A stretch of DNA of 45,208 bases from Proteobacteria bacterium SG_bin4 (GTDB lineage: Bacteria > Pseudomonadota > Gammaproteobacteria > Burkholderiales > Nitrosomonadaceae): positions 1 to 45,208 of the forward strand of contig LWDH01000018.1 of assembly GCA_002083395.1 (NCBI GenBank), written 5' to 3'. This document shows, in pieces, positions 25,586 to 34,689 of the stretch; positions within the stretch are counted from its first letter, which is position 1; each line of letters starts with the position of its first letter. Below the pieces are notes generated by a model. It was not told where the DNA came from, ran no database searches, and saw only the letters and a program-made list of their open reading frames with translations. Both the position numbers and the translations under genes were made by a program.

Positions 25586-27013
25586 TTATCCTTTTATACA
25601 GACTTTCGGGCGCAAGAAAGCTACCCGGCGAGCAAGTCCGGCCTGTTCCGTGACTTCGGCGACAACATCGACATCCTTGTAGGCGCCCGGTGCTTCTTCG
25701 GCAGCGCCGCGCATCGAACGGGTACGGATCAGGATGCCTTGCTGCAATAATTCCTGAATCAGGGCTTTGCCTTGCCACTGCTTTAATGCTTGGTTGCGGC
25801 TCATGGCGCGGCCTGCGCCGTGACTGCAGGAAGCAAATGCCGGGTTGCTGCGGGTGCCGGCGAGGATATAAGAACCGGTTCCCATGCTGCCGCCGATAAT
25901 GACCGGTTGACCTGCGTCCCGGTAGCGTTGCGGTAACCGCGGATGCCCCGGTCCGAACGCACGCGTGGCGCCCTTGCGATGCACATGCAACAGCCGTGGT
26001 TGGCTACCGACTTCGTGCGTTTCTTCCTTGCAGGTGTTGTGCGACACGTCAAACAGCGTTTCCAGCGTCGCTTGCGGAAAGACCTCGGTAAACGTTTCGC
26101 GCGTCAGATGCGTCAGGATCTGCCGGTTAGCCAATGCGCAATTGATCGCGGCATTCATCGCGCCTAAATAACGCTGTCCTTCGGGTGATTTGATCGGGGC
26201 GCAAGCCAATTCCCGGTCGGGTAAACGGATGCCAAGACGATTGGCTGCTTTGGCGAGCATCACCAGATAATCGGTGCCGATTTGATGACCAAGCCCGCGG
26301 GAACCGCAGTGGATGGAAATCACCAATTGTCCTTCCTGCAATCCAAAAGCCTGGGCTACTGGCTGATCGTAAATTTTTTCAACCACCTGTACTTCGAGAT
26401 AATGGTTGCCGGAGCCTAATGTGCCCATTTCACCGCGCTGGCGTTTTTTGGCGAGTTCTGACACATTGTCCGGCACTGCGCCGCCGACCTGGCCGTTTTC
26501 TTCAATAAATTCGAGATCGGCTGGATTGCCGTAACCTTGCTTGACAGCCCACTGCGCGCCACCGGTCAAGACTTGATCGAGTTGTTGCGGATTCAAATGA
26601 ATATTGCCTTCTTCGCCGACGCCAGCGGGGATGGTTGCGAACAGCCGGTCGGCCAGGCGTTGCAACTGCGGTACGGCATCGGCAAGCTTCAGATTGCTGC
26701 GCAGGCAGCGGATGCCGCAGGAAATGTCGAAGCCGACGCCGCCGGCGGAAATGATACCGCCTTGTCCGGCGTCGAAAGCCGCGACACCGCCGATGGGAAA
26801 CCCGTAGCCCCAATGCGCATCCGGCATGGTCATCGCAGCGCCGACGAGTCCAGGCAATGCGGCGACGTTGGCGATTTGCTCCAGCACTTTATCGTCCATG
26901 CTGGCCAGTAGCGGCTGACTGCCGTACAGCAAAATTTCCGCTCTTGCTTCGTCTTTCGATTTAGGCAATGTCCACAGATACGAATGCAATGCTTTTAGTG
27001 ATTGGATATTCAT
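25586..27013 (-). CDS. rtcB: RNA-splicing ligase RtcB
   Basis: A 475-aa GTP-dependent RNA ligase that joins 2',3'-cyclic phosphate (or 3'-phosphate) and 5'-OH ends during RNA repair. Signatures are TMPDAHWGYGFPIGGVAAF, SAGGVGFDISCGIRCLRS with the metal-binding Asp and Cys, GTLGSGNHYLEVQ, ISIHCGSRGLGHQIGTDY, DVSHNTCKEE, and the guanylylation-site region GSMGTGSYILAGT with SCSHGAGRAMSR. The length is normal for bacterial RtcB. The start at 27013 overlaps the archease stop (ATGA), which fixes it over longer upstream frames. It is functionally paired with archease. Confidence 0.95.
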   Translation of the reverse strand: MNIQSLKALHSYLWTLPKSKDEARAEILLYGSQPLLASMDDKVLEQIANVAALPGLVGAAMTMPDAHWGYGFPIGGVAAFDAGQGGIISAGGVGFDISCGIRCLRSNLKLADAVPQLQRLADRLFATIPAGVGEEGNIHLNPQQLDQVLTGGAQWAVKQGYGNPADLEFIEENGQVGGAVPDNVSELAKKRQRGEMGTLGSGNHYLEVQVVEKIYDQPVAQAFGLQEGQLVISIHCGSRGLGHQIGTDYLVMLAKAANRLGIRLPDRELACAPIKSPEGQRYLGAMNAAINCALANRQILTHLTRETFTEVFPQATLETLFDVSHNTCKEETHEVGSQPRLLHVHRKGATRAFGPGHPRLPQRYRDAGQPVIIGGSMGTGSYILAGTRSNPAFASCSHGAGRAMSRNQALKQWQGKALIQELLQQGILIRTRSMRGAAEEAPGAYKDVDVVAEVTEQAGLARRVAFLRPKVCIKG

Positions 27014-27417
27014 ACATCGACCACGCAACGTGATTCCCAAATCGGTCCGATTTGCTTGACCGACAACATAGTCAGCGTGGCGCCTTTGACTTCGACACCG
27101 CGCTCCAATCCATTCCGCCACGGTTCGCCAAGCACCTTGCCATGCCAATGATCATCCTGACGGTGGATATAAAAATGGCCGAATACCATACCTAATTCAC
27201 GTGACTTCCCCAGGATTTGATTCAACCAAATCACCAAGGCCAATTCCAGATCGGCTTCTTCAAATTCGATCGCTACCGCTGTTTGCGGTTTGATCGCCTC
27301 GATATTGGTGATCACAGCAAACACCGCGTGCGCCGCCGCTTCGAACGATTGTTCGATAGTCAGGCCGCGGCCGATAATCCCGATATCCGCATCATGTTCA
27401 AAATATGAAGAACTCAT
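27010..27417 (-). CDS. Archease, RtcB activator
   Basis: A 135-aa small protein that promotes multiple-turnover guanylylation of RtcB. Family features are the N-terminal YFEHDADIGIIGRGLTIEQSFEAAAHAVFAVI, the acidic ADLELALVIWLNQIL helix, and the C-terminal WRNGLERGVEVKGATLTMLSVKQIG with a terminal VVDV. The metal-binding Asp residues (HDADIG and the final Asp) are present. It overlaps rtcB by four bases and is divergent from polX. No convincing promoter was found in the 138-base gap between them. Confidence 0.9.
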   Translation of the reverse strand: MSSSYFEHDADIGIIGRGLTIEQSFEAAAHAVFAVITNIEAIKPQTAVAIEFEEADLELALVIWLNQILGKSRELGMVFGHFYIHRQDDHWHGKVLGEPWRNGLERGVEVKGATLTMLSVKQIGPIWESRCVVDV

Positions 27418-27555
27418 ATCATTTAGTAATCGCTGAGTATATTTTCATTGTAGTAGTTTTGCAGATGCGGGTCGCATTTATCTGTGTTTTTTTTGCGCTA
27501 GATCAATTGTGCAAGACTTGGAAGCGAAGTAAAGTGAAGGCAAGGAGAAGCCACT

Positions 27556-29286
27556 ATGCCGAAGCACAATGCCGATATCGCCAGTAGCTTTGAAGAGATC
27601 GCGGATTTGCTGGAAATCCAAGGGGCTAATCCATTCCGCATTCGTGCTTACCGCAATGCTGCGCGCATCCTTGGCGAATTACCGCAAGAAGCTTCGCGGC
27701 TGCTGGAAAAAGGTGAGGATCTGACTCGCTTGCCGGGGATCGGTGATGATCTGGCGGCAAAAATTAAGGAAATTGTCTCGACCGGACATTGCAGCTTGCT
27801 CGACCGCTTGCATACCGAATTGCCACCGGCGATTACCGAGCTGCTCAAAATTCCCGGACTCGGCCCCAAAAGAGTCAAAGCGTTGTATCACGACCTTGAT
27901 GTGCAAACGCTGGAGCAGTTGCACCGGGCGGCGCGCGATGGCCGGATCCGGGCTTTGCCCGGGTTTGGCGAAAAAACCGAGAACAATATCCTGCAAGCGA
28001 TCGAAGCGCATGCTAATCAGACACGGCGATTCAAGCTGGCGGTCGCGGCACCGTACGCCGATGCGCTGGAACGTTATCTCGCGGCGACACCGGGCGTGTT
28101 GCAGGTAACGATTGCGGGCAGTTACCGGCGCATGCGCGAGACGGTCGGCGATCTGGATATTCTTGTGACCGCTGCAACGGCTGCGGCCAGCGACATCGTG
28201 CAGCGCTTTACCGGATACGACGAAGTTGCCGAGATCTTGTCGGCGGGTACGACTCGTGCCAGCATCATTCTCAAATGCGGGTTGCAAGTTGATTTACGCG
28301 TGGTCAAAGAAGAATCTTATGGTGCCGCGCTGCATTATTTTACCGGCTCGAAAGCGCATAACATTGCGATCCGCGTACTGGCGCAGAAGAAAGGCCTAAA
28401 AATTAATGAATACGGCGTGTACCGCGATGACACGCGTATCGCCGGTGAAACCGAAGCATCGGTGTACGCAGCGGTCGGTCTTGCATACATACCGCCGGAG
28501 CTGCGCGAAAACCGTGGCGAAATAGCCATCGCCAAATCGGGGAAATTGCCGCAGCTGATCGAACGCGCTGATCTACGCGGCGATTTGCACGTGCATACCA
28601 AAGCGACCGACGGCCATCACTCGTTGCGGGAGATGGCGCTTGCCGGGTTATCGCAGGGATTTGAGTACCTGGCGATTACCGAGCATTCCCAGCGGTTGAC
28701 GGTGGCGCACGGGCTCGATACGGCACGGCTGTTGGCGCAATGCGATGCGATCGATGCGCTCAACGAGGAGCTGCAAGGCATCACCTTACTCAAGAGCATC
28801 GAGGTGGATATTCTGGAAGACGGCAGCCTGGATCTACCGGATAGCGCGCTGGCACGGCTCGATTTGGTGGTGGCCGCGGTGCACAGCAACTTTAATCTGT
28901 CGCGCGCCAAACAAACCGAACGCATCGTGCGTGCCATGCAGCATCCGCATTTCACGCTGCTGGCGCATCCAACCGGCCGTTTGCTGCAACGCCGCGAGCC
29001 GTACGATGTCGACATGCTGCGCATTATCCGCGAAGCCAGGCAACGTGGTTGTTTTCTGGAATTGAACGCACATCCGGAAAGGCTCGATTTGCTCGATACC
29101 CATTGTCAATTGGCCAAGGAAGAAGGGGTCTTGATTAGTATCAATTCGGACGCACATAGCATTTATGATTTTGCCAATTTGCGCTTCGGTATCGGCCAGG
29201 CGCGGCGTGGTTGGCTGGAAAAGCATAATGTGCTGAATACCCGGCCATTGACAGAGTTGCGTTTGTTGATTAACCGCACGATGTGA
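27556..29286 (+). CDS. polX: DNA polymerase/3'-5' exonuclease PolX
   Basis: A 576-aa family X DNA repair polymerase. Order: helix-hairpin-helix 8-kDa domain about 1-95 (NPFRIRAYRNAARIL, LPGIGDDLAAKIKEIV), a further HhH (IPGLGPKRVKALY), the nucleotidyltransferase palm with AGSYRRMRETVGDLDILV holding catalytic Asp residues, and VDLRVV. The C-terminal PHP phosphoesterase domain starts at about residue 335 (DLHVHTKATDGHHSLREMA, ITEHSQRLTVAHG, ELNAHPERLDLLD, INSDAHSI) with its metal-binding His and Asp set. It fills short gaps and trims ends in base-excision repair. AGGAG lies eight bases before the ATG. It begins a plus-strand set with the phosphoribosyltransferase gene, 20 bases downstream. Confidence 0.93.
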   Translation: MPKHNADIASSFEEIADLLEIQGANPFRIRAYRNAARILGELPQEASRLLEKGEDLTRLPGIGDDLAAKIKEIVSTGHCSLLDRLHTELPPAITELLKIPGLGPKRVKALYHDLDVQTLEQLHRAARDGRIRALPGFGEKTENNILQAIEAHANQTRRFKLAVAAPYADALERYLAATPGVLQVTIAGSYRRMRETVGDLDILVTAATAAASDIVQRFTGYDEVAEILSAGTTRASIILKCGLQVDLRVVKEESYGAALHYFTGSKAHNIAIRVLAQKKGLKINEYGVYRDDTRIAGETEASVYAAVGLAYIPPELRENRGEIAIAKSGKLPQLIERADLRGDLHVHTKATDGHHSLREMALAGLSQGFEYLAITEHSQRLTVAHGLDTARLLAQCDAIDALNEELQGITLLKSIEVDILEDGSLDLPDSALARLDLVVAAVHSNFNLSRAKQTERIVRAMQHPHFTLLAHPTGRLLQRREPYDVDMLRIIREARQRGCFLELNAHPERLDLLDTHCQLAKEEGVLISINSDAHSIYDFANLRFGIGQARRGWLEKHNVLNTRPLTELRLLINRTM

Positions 29287-29306
29287 CTGAACTGAAGGAG
29301 TAAGCC

Positions 29307-29954
29307 ATGATTTTTAACGATCGTATCGCTGCTGCACAAAAGCTTGCGGAAGCGCTTTCCGATTACCGCGATAAACATGCGCTGGTTCTGGCGATTCCAC
29401 GCGGTTCGGTGCCGATGGCTAAATTGATTGCCGAGCGGCTGCACGGCGAGATGGATGTGGTCTTGGTGCGTAAGCTCGGTGCGCCGGGCAATCCGGAATT
29501 TGCCATCGGCTCGGTCGATGAAAGCGGCTGGGTTTACTTGACGGAGTATGCCGCCAAAACAGGGGCGGACGACCATTACATCCAACGGGAAGTGGCCGCC
29601 CAAATGGAAACCATGCGGCGGCGGCGCGCACAATACACGCCGACAAGGGCACCGGTGGATCCTGCGGGACGCATCGTTATCGTCATCGACGACGGTCTGG
29701 CAACCGGCTCGACCATGATCGCAGCGCTACATGCGTTGCGTAACCGTAAACCGGCGCAATTGATTTGTGCCGTGCCGGTGGCGCCGCCCGAAACCATCCA
29801 GAAACTGCACGGTAAGGCGGATCGCATTGTTTGCTTGTCGACCCCGGCCGATTTTTATGCGGTGGGGCAGTTCTATCGCGATTTTCCGCAAATCAGCGAT
29901 GACGAAGTGATCGCCTGCCTGGCTGAAACCAACCGCCCGGCGAGCGCTGAATGA
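29307..29954 (+). CDS. Phosphoribosyltransferase-family protein
   Basis: A 215-aa type I PRTase-fold protein. The N-terminal block ALVLAIPRGSVPMAKLIAERL and the VVLVRKLGAPGNPEFAIGSVDE segment lead to the PRPP loop RIVIVIDDGLATGSTMIAALHAL. Proteins of this group occur in stress and low-oxygen gene sets beside Lon-type and CBS proteins; the base acceptor is unknown, and some may act as hydrolases or regulators. The start has GAAGGAG about six bases upstream. It is probably co-transcribed with polX and the acidic unknown gene after it. Confidence 0.85.
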   Translation: MIFNDRIAAAQKLAEALSDYRDKHALVLAIPRGSVPMAKLIAERLHGEMDVVLVRKLGAPGNPEFAIGSVDESGWVYLTEYAAKTGADDHYIQREVAAQMETMRRRRAQYTPTRAPVDPAGRIVIVIDDGLATGSTMIAALHALRNRKPAQLICAVPVAPPETIQKLHGKADRIVCLSTPADFYAVGQFYRDFPQISDDEVIACLAETNRPASAE

Positions 29955-29988
29955 AACCAGGAAGTATTAATATTCATAGGAGCCTGTC

Positions 29989-30489
29989 ATGATACGAAAC
30001 CCGATCGACGTAGCCACCCGCGTCAGCCCGAATTTGTCAACTTTGATTGAGAATCGCGTGAACCGGTCAGAGCCTGGCCAAGAAGTCACGCTTGCAACAG
30101 TTCGCGAATTTCTGACCGGATTGCTGAACGAAGCGTTTACCGAAACCGAGCATTTGCATCATTTTGATATTAACGATTCGTTACTCGATGAGCTCGATGC
30201 GTTGATCGAGGAATTTGGTGACGAAGCCGTTGCGGCCGATTTTATCCAGAAAGCCGCGAGCGAAGCATTGTCGCGTGTTATCGAAGCGGTCATCAGCGGT
30301 CGCGATATGGATCATCCGCCGACGCTGGAAACCGTCAGGGAAGCAATGACGGCAGGACTTACCGCGGCCTTGGTAGGCGAAGGGGCGCTGGAAGAGGACG
30401 AAGACGATAATCTGCTGGCCGAGATCGATGCATTGATCAATCGCTACGGCGGCGATGCTCTGGCCGAGGAATTTATCCGTTACGAATGA
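29989..30489 (+). CDS. Acidic protein with internal duplication, unknown function
   Basis: A 166-aa soluble, strongly acidic protein. It contains two related halves: the first has VTLATVREFLTGLLNEAF and SLLDELDALIEEFGDEAVAADFI; the second has PTLETVREAMTAGLTAAL and NLLAEIDALINRYGGDALAEEFI. The repeat unit of about 75 residues is helical throughout. I do not recognise the family. AGGAG lies upstream of the ATG, and the gene follows the phosphoribosyltransferase at 34 bases. A scaffold or partner-binding role is only a guess from shape. Confidence 0.75.
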   Translation: MIRNPIDVATRVSPNLSTLIENRVNRSEPGQEVTLATVREFLTGLLNEAFTETEHLHHFDINDSLLDELDALIEEFGDEAVAADFIQKAASEALSRVIEAVISGRDMDHPPTLETVREAMTAGLTAALVGEGALEEDEDDNLLAEIDALINRYGGDALAEEFIRYE

Positions 30490-30593
30490 ACATCATATTT
30501 TTTCTGGGCACGTTCAACTATAATGAACCTTAATTGGGATTCTCACTCGAATCGCTCATAAGCTTCGGCTGTTACCTTTTGATAATTTTAATT

Positions 30594-31043
30594 ATGAGCC
30601 TCGATAAAATATACGTGTTACGAACGGGCGTCAGTCTTAAAGTATCGACTCTTGCCTTGCAAGCATTGATCGCCAATGCCATCGATCAACGTCAATTTCC
30701 GGAACTCAAAAGTATCCACAGCACTACCGATTTATACGATTATCTGTCGGTTGTGGTGTGCGATGGCGTTGAAGGATTGATTGCCAGAAGGCAACGCTGG
30801 ATCGACAGCAAAATTCAGGCGGATTTACTCGCCGGGCGGCCGGTTTCATTCAATAATTTCAGCAATCTGTTCTGGCGTAACCTTGACGAAGACGATCCGG
30901 ACGGTGACGAATGGCAGCAATTACTCGGTAGCGATCAATTTTATTTTGAATTGACGGTATTGCTGAATAAACTGCGTATTGCTGAGCGCAGTCTGCAACA
31001 TTACAAGGGCGCGATGCCCGATTTGTCATTAGGCTCTGTTTAA
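30594..31043 (+). CDS. Hypothetical protein, unknown family
   Basis: A protein of about 149 aa from ATG 30594 (MSLDKIYVLRTG). The frame is open upstream to a TTG at 30534, which would add a 20-residue hydrophobic N-terminus (SFGCYLLIILI), so a membrane-anchored form is possible. Neither start has a clear ribosome site. The body is helical, with a Trp/Asp-rich segment (NNFSNLFWRNLDEDDPDGDEWQQLLG). It lies about 100 bases after the acidic duplicated protein gene and ends at a terminator. I cannot name a function. Confidence 0.6.
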   Translation: MSLDKIYVLRTGVSLKVSTLALQALIANAIDQRQFPELKSIHSTTDLYDYLSVVVCDGVEGLIARRQRWIDSKIQADLLAGRPVSFNNFSNLFWRNLDEDDPDGDEWQQLLGSDQFYFELTVLLNKLRIAERSLQHYKGAMPDLSLGSV

Positions 31044-31052
31044 TCAGCCATC

Positions 31053-31084
31053 AAAAAAACAAACCCCGCTTCACGAGCGGGGTT
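31053..31084 (-). terminator. Terminator between convergent genes (mainly minus strand)
   Basis: A 9-bp stem AACCCCGCT (31062-31070) / AGCGGGGTT (31076-31084) with a five-base loop. On the minus strand it is followed by a T run (complement of the A run at 31053-31060), so it ends transcription of the PEP-CTERM gene; it may also serve the plus-strand gene ending at 31043. Confidence 0.8.
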
Positions 31085-31113
31085 GTTCATCGAAAGAAAA
31101 CTCAATCGGTCGA

Positions 31114-31842
31114 TTAACCCGCTTTGCTGCGGCGAACCGAGAATCCAAGCAATCCCAAGCCAGCAAGCAGCATCGCCCAAGTGCTGGGTTCCGGTACCGC
31201 CGGTGTGATATCGCGCAACACATACGCATTCAGAATCGGGTTGGTTGAACTATCGAATATTTGAATGGTTTGACCTACATCGTCGGCGGTAAACGTTCCT
31301 ACGATACTGGTGTAACTATTGCCGTTGATCGGTGTCGATAAATTGCCTTCGCCGTCGCCGAACCAATGCGTGCGTGTGCTACAGCAATCGGTACGGGCAG
31401 CAAAAAATTGCACTTGGTATTGATGACCGGCAATCAAGCCATCCAGGAAGTCGGTGGCTGTTACATTTGCTCCGCTTTGCCATTCAAACGTATTCAAAAT
31501 GGTCGACCATCCTGGATCGGTATTGCCGCCACCGGTAGCCGAAAACCAATTCAAGTTAAAGAACGGAGAGTCAATGGTAGTGAACGTGATGTTCAGCCCT
31601 GACGGGTCGACGGTGATCGGTGGTGCGGTGGAGCTGCCAGCCAAATTGATGGCTTCGACCAGCGAACCGTTGGTCAGAATACCCAAATGGCCGTTAGGCC
31701 CGCCGAAATTCGGGCCATGGCTCCAGGTGATGCTGGCTGCCGATGCGGCAGAGATGCTCGTCAGCATCAGCGCTGATACCGCCACGATTCGGGGGGCCGC
31801 CGCCGGGAGCTTTGCTGCTTTTTTTATCAAACCTTTAATCAT
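31114..31842 (-). CDS. PEP-CTERM sorting domain protein
   Basis: A 242-aa exported protein. The signal peptide runs to about residue 36 (AVSALMLTSISAASAAS), with a Lys/Ala-rich leader. The C-terminal exosortase signal is VPEPSTWAMLLAGLGLLGFSVRRSK. The body is beta-rich with TFEWQSGANVTATDFLDGLIAGHQYQVQFFAA, as in secreted jelly-roll-like domains, and a TDCCSTRTHWFGDG turn holding two adjacent Cys. The start is supported by AAGGAG. It has its own terminator and is not in an operon. A protein attached to the cell surface or the extracellular matrix is expected. Confidence 0.88.
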   Translation of the reverse strand: MIKGLIKKAAKLPAAAPRIVAVSALMLTSISAASAASITWSHGPNFGGPNGHLGILTNGSLVEAINLAGSSTAPPITVDPSGLNITFTTIDSPFFNLNWFSATGGGNTDPGWSTILNTFEWQSGANVTATDFLDGLIAGHQYQVQFFAARTDCCSTRTHWFGDGEGNLSTPINGNSYTSIVGTFTADDVGQTIQIFDSSTNPILNAYVLRDITPAVPEPSTWAMLLAGLGLLGFSVRRSKAG

Positions 31843-32096
31843 TTCAGGCTCCTTAAAATTAACAATATGTTTCTTTGTCTAAATTTATAATAATTTTCAC
31901 ATTCGAATTGTATTGACTGCTACGGTTTTAATTAATAGTCAATCGATACCGAGTTTACTAGTACATTTGTCCTGGTAATCTTTTCCGGAAGACTGATTAT
32001 ATATGGAAAAACAAGCGGTAAGAGGCGGTAGGAAATTCCAAAATCGCATGCATATCGATAGCTTGAACAGTACCAGCTTACTGCCTCAGGTTTATT

Positions 32097-32795
32097 TCAC
32101 CACGGTATCTCCTGCCCATCGAACGCATAAAACTTGCCGGATTCGGCTAGCGTGAGATTGCCGATCACGCGGCGCATGCCGGTGACGCTTTGTTCGGCAG
32201 TGATCAACGCGCCGGGGCCGCCCATGTCGGTTTTGACCCAGCCGGGGTGTAACACGACGGCGATGATTTTTTGCGGACTGAGGTCGATCGACAGGCTTTT
32301 CACGACAATGTTGACGCCGGCTTTGCTGGAGCGGTAAATATAGCTGCCGCCGCCGCGGTTGTCGGCGATGCTGCCCATCTTGCTGGTAATGGTGACGATG
32401 GTTTTGAGTTCGCTGCGCGACACTTGCCGGATGAACGCTTCGGTCATTTTCAGCGGCGCCATGGTGTTGACTTCAAAAGCCTGTTGCCAGGCGGCGTAGT
32501 CGGTGCTGCCGAATGCGTCGCCGCGATCCGGTGGATAAACGCCGGCATTGTTGATCAGCAAGTCGACCGGCTGATTGGCCAATGTTTGCGACAATCGTTC
32601 GATTTGCTGATGATTGGCAACATCGAGTGCATGCACTTCAATCCGGTTGGGGTATTGGTGAGCCAGGCGATTGAGCGCATCGGCAGTTGCCGGCGTGCGG
32701 CAGCAAGCGAAAACCCGCCAACCGTCCATCGCGTATTGCCGTGTAAATTCAAGTCCGATGCCGCGATTGCAGCCAGTGATTAATGCAGTTTTCAT
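32097..32795 (-). CDS. Short-chain dehydrogenase/reductase (SDR family)
   Basis: A 232-aa NAD(P)-dependent oxidoreductase. The cofactor motif TGCNRGIGLEF is at the N-terminus, then NNAGVYPPD, catalytic Ser in IVTITSKMGS, and the YRSSKAG Tyr-Lys pair. The C-terminal half has PGWVKTDMGGPGA. It is close to the carbonyl-reductase/CsgA-like SDRs; the substrate is unknown. It is the last gene of the minus-strand run with the glycyl radical enzyme, 36 bases after the DUF6765 gene, so it may act in the same pathway, but its weak ribosome site and gap leave this open. Confidence 0.88.
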   Translation of the reverse strand: MKTALITGCNRGIGLEFTRQYAMDGWRVFACCRTPATADALNRLAHQYPNRIEVHALDVANHQQIERLSQTLANQPVDLLINNAGVYPPDRGDAFGSTDYAAWQQAFEVNTMAPLKMTEAFIRQVSRSELKTIVTITSKMGSIADNRGGGSYIYRSSKAGVNIVVKSLSIDLSPQKIIAVVLHPGWVKTDMGGPGALITAEQSVTGMRRVIGNLTLAESGKFYAFDGQEIPW

Positions 32796-32831
32796 ATTTG
32801 CTTTTGCCGGTTTATCCGGTTTTTTGAATGA

Positions 32832-33926
32832 CTAAGCTGCGCAAATTCCGTATTGGGGAAGTATAACGTGCAATAGATGGAATCGATGCGCTTGCAAAGC
32901 GTCATGGAATAATTTCCAGTTCTCCCTTAGAAATGTATCTTTGTATTCGAATTTTTCCGACTTGTCATCGATCGGCTTGGATGTGCCAAGTGCAGTGTGC
33001 TTCCAGGAACCCTCACCTTTCTCGATATAGTTAATGGCCACTGCGGGAAAACTGAAATAACCGCTGGCAATATGCTCCAACCACTTTTTATGCCGCTTTC
33101 CGCCATCCTCATCGCGGATGTTGCGGAGCAGGGATTCAATTTTGTTCCGATCGGCAGCTTGCAATCCGGGTACTGCCGCATCGGCATCTCCGGCGATAAA
33201 ACGTTGCATGGCTTGACACATTTTGTCGCATGCCTCCATGAAATTCTTTGTGTTATCTCTCTCGACGAGGATTTTGTTATGGTCTTTATAGCGCCATTTA
33301 AGGTAAGGACGATCGGGGTAGGATAATGCCGCGCCGTGACCCAAGGGTAAGGCGTCCCCGACTAACTTGCTGGTTTTAATATCAAACAGGTCACCAAAAA
33401 AATCTTTCAATCTGGAAATCAGGGAATTCCCTGGATTATCGATATCCTCCAGATGGCTGATATCGTTCACTTTATGATTGACGCCGGCAAAGCCCTGATG
33501 CGCCCAGGTATCGGCATAGACATGCATCGTGATACCAAGCCGGTGCAACGCATAAGGGCTATTTTTATCCGAGATGCAACTCCTGATCATATCTTTCGCG
33601 ATATGACTATCCGGTTTGCAGATAATTTTCTCAATGAAACTACCGGTCGGGTTTTGCCCTGCTGGCAGACAGCCATTGCCTGGCAGAAAGTGAAACGGAA
33701 TCCAGACGAGGTGATTGGCGAGTTCATCGAAATTCCTATAGTCCGCGGTTTTGTGCGCGGAACTGACATGTCTGTACATGGCGCCATTGTTGAAACAAAT
33801 GACACCCGAGTTGGTCGCGTCGTCTACATATTGGGCGGAATAAGCGATGATGTCAGCTTGCGGATGCTTAAAGCCTGCCAGACGCGCCAATACGTAAGTG
33901 GTGGCATGATGGAAATCAATTTGCAT
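32832..33926 (-). CDS. DUF6765 protein, zinc-dependent phospholipase C-like
   Basis: A 364-aa protein. The N-terminus IDFHHATTYVLARLAGF is followed by AYSAQYVDDATNSGVICFNNGAMYRHVSSAHK and WIPFHFLPGNG. A helical core carries HRLGITMHVYADTWAHQGFAGVNHK, whose His/Asp spacing is like the metal ligands of zinc-dependent phospholipase C and S1/P1 nucleases. It matches my memory of DUF6765. There is no signal peptide, so it would act in the cytoplasm. GGAGG lies six bases before the ATG. Its first 11 bases overlap the end of the activase gene, which shows tight coupling. Catalytic activity is inferred only. Confidence 0.75.
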   Translation of the reverse strand: MQIDFHHATTYVLARLAGFKHPQADIIAYSAQYVDDATNSGVICFNNGAMYRHVSSAHKTADYRNFDELANHLVWIPFHFLPGNGCLPAGQNPTGSFIEKIICKPDSHIAKDMIRSCISDKNSPYALHRLGITMHVYADTWAHQGFAGVNHKVNDISHLEDIDNPGNSLISRLKDFFGDLFDIKTSKLVGDALPLGHGAALSYPDRPYLKWRYKDHNKILVERDNTKNFMEACDKMCQAMQRFIAGDADAAVPGLQAADRNKIESLLRNIRDEDGGKRHKKWLEHIASGYFSFPAVAINYIEKGEGSWKHTALGTSKPIDDKSEKFEYKDTFLRENWKLFHDALQAHRFHLLHVILPQYGICAA

Positions 33927-34689
33927 GTTTTTCCTCCGTGTGCGGATGTTGTGTAAACCGGTTGATACAGGCTTGCTGTTCGGCCGGGGTCATAAAGCTT
34001 TTCCGCTGATAAAGCGGGGTCACGCCAAGTTTCTTCAGTTTGTCGAGCCAAAGCGGGTTATAAGGCATTAACTCGCACGTTTGGATACCGTGCTGATTTA
34101 GAAAGGCCGCGATTCCTTCAAGATTTTCTGCGGTCGTTGTGATGCCGGGAATCAATGGGATTCGAGGGATGACGGGTATTTTCGCATCGGCAAGCAAACG
34201 GGAAAAATTATTTAGCACGCGTTTGTTGGAACGGCCGGTAAATTTTTTGCTGGCTGCTTCATCGATCAGTTTGATATCAAAATAAATGAGATCCAGCCAT
34301 GGCAGCATCTTTTTTTTGAATGACTCATAGCGGAAAAAACCGCTGGTTTCCAAGGCAGTGTGGATGCCTTCGTGTTTTAGAGCTTGCAGCAACTTGCTGG
34401 CAAAATCCATTTGCAAGGTCGGCTCGCCGCCAGAAAGCGTGACGCCTCCACCGGTGGTATCGTAGAAAGGCTTATCCTGGAGCAGGCGGTACATCAGTTC
34501 TTCGACGCTAATCCATGTGCCGATCTGTTTATTATGAATATCTTTCTCCGGCAAAAACTTTTTGCCTTCCGGGTTTTGACACCAAATACACGATAGCGGA
34601 CAGCCCTTGAAAAAAACAGTGGTTCGAATCCCTGGGCCATCTTCGCTGCTGTCGCGTTTGATGTCAAAAATCAGGCCTTTATCGTCCAT
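33916..34689 (-). CDS. Glycyl radical enzyme activating protein (radical SAM)
   Basis: A 257-aa radical-SAM enzyme that makes the glycyl radical on its partner. The [4Fe-4S] site is Cys30-x3-Cys34-x2-Cys37 (GCPLSCIWCQNPEG). The SAM-binding GGE motif is TLSGGEPTLQ, and DIKLIDEAASKKFTGRSN and IPRIPLIPGI follow as in the family. Activases with the CxNPE signature usually carry an inserted eight-Cys ferredoxin-like domain; here no cysteine occurs between Cys37 and the C-terminal part, so the enzyme is minimal, like PFL-activase. It overlaps the gene before and after it by 11 bases each. The cognate target is the enzyme at 35331. Confidence 0.9.
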   Translation of the reverse strand: MDDKGLIFDIKRDSSEDGPGIRTTVFFKGCPLSCIWCQNPEGKKFLPEKDIHNKQIGTWISVEELMYRLLQDKPFYDTTGGGVTLSGGEPTLQMDFASKLLQALKHEGIHTALETSGFFRYESFKKKMLPWLDLIYFDIKLIDEAASKKFTGRSNKRVLNNFSRLLADAKIPVIPRIPLIPGITTTAENLEGIAAFLNQHGIQTCELMPYNPLWLDKLKKLGVTPLYQRKSFMTPAEQQACINRFTQHPHTEEKHAN

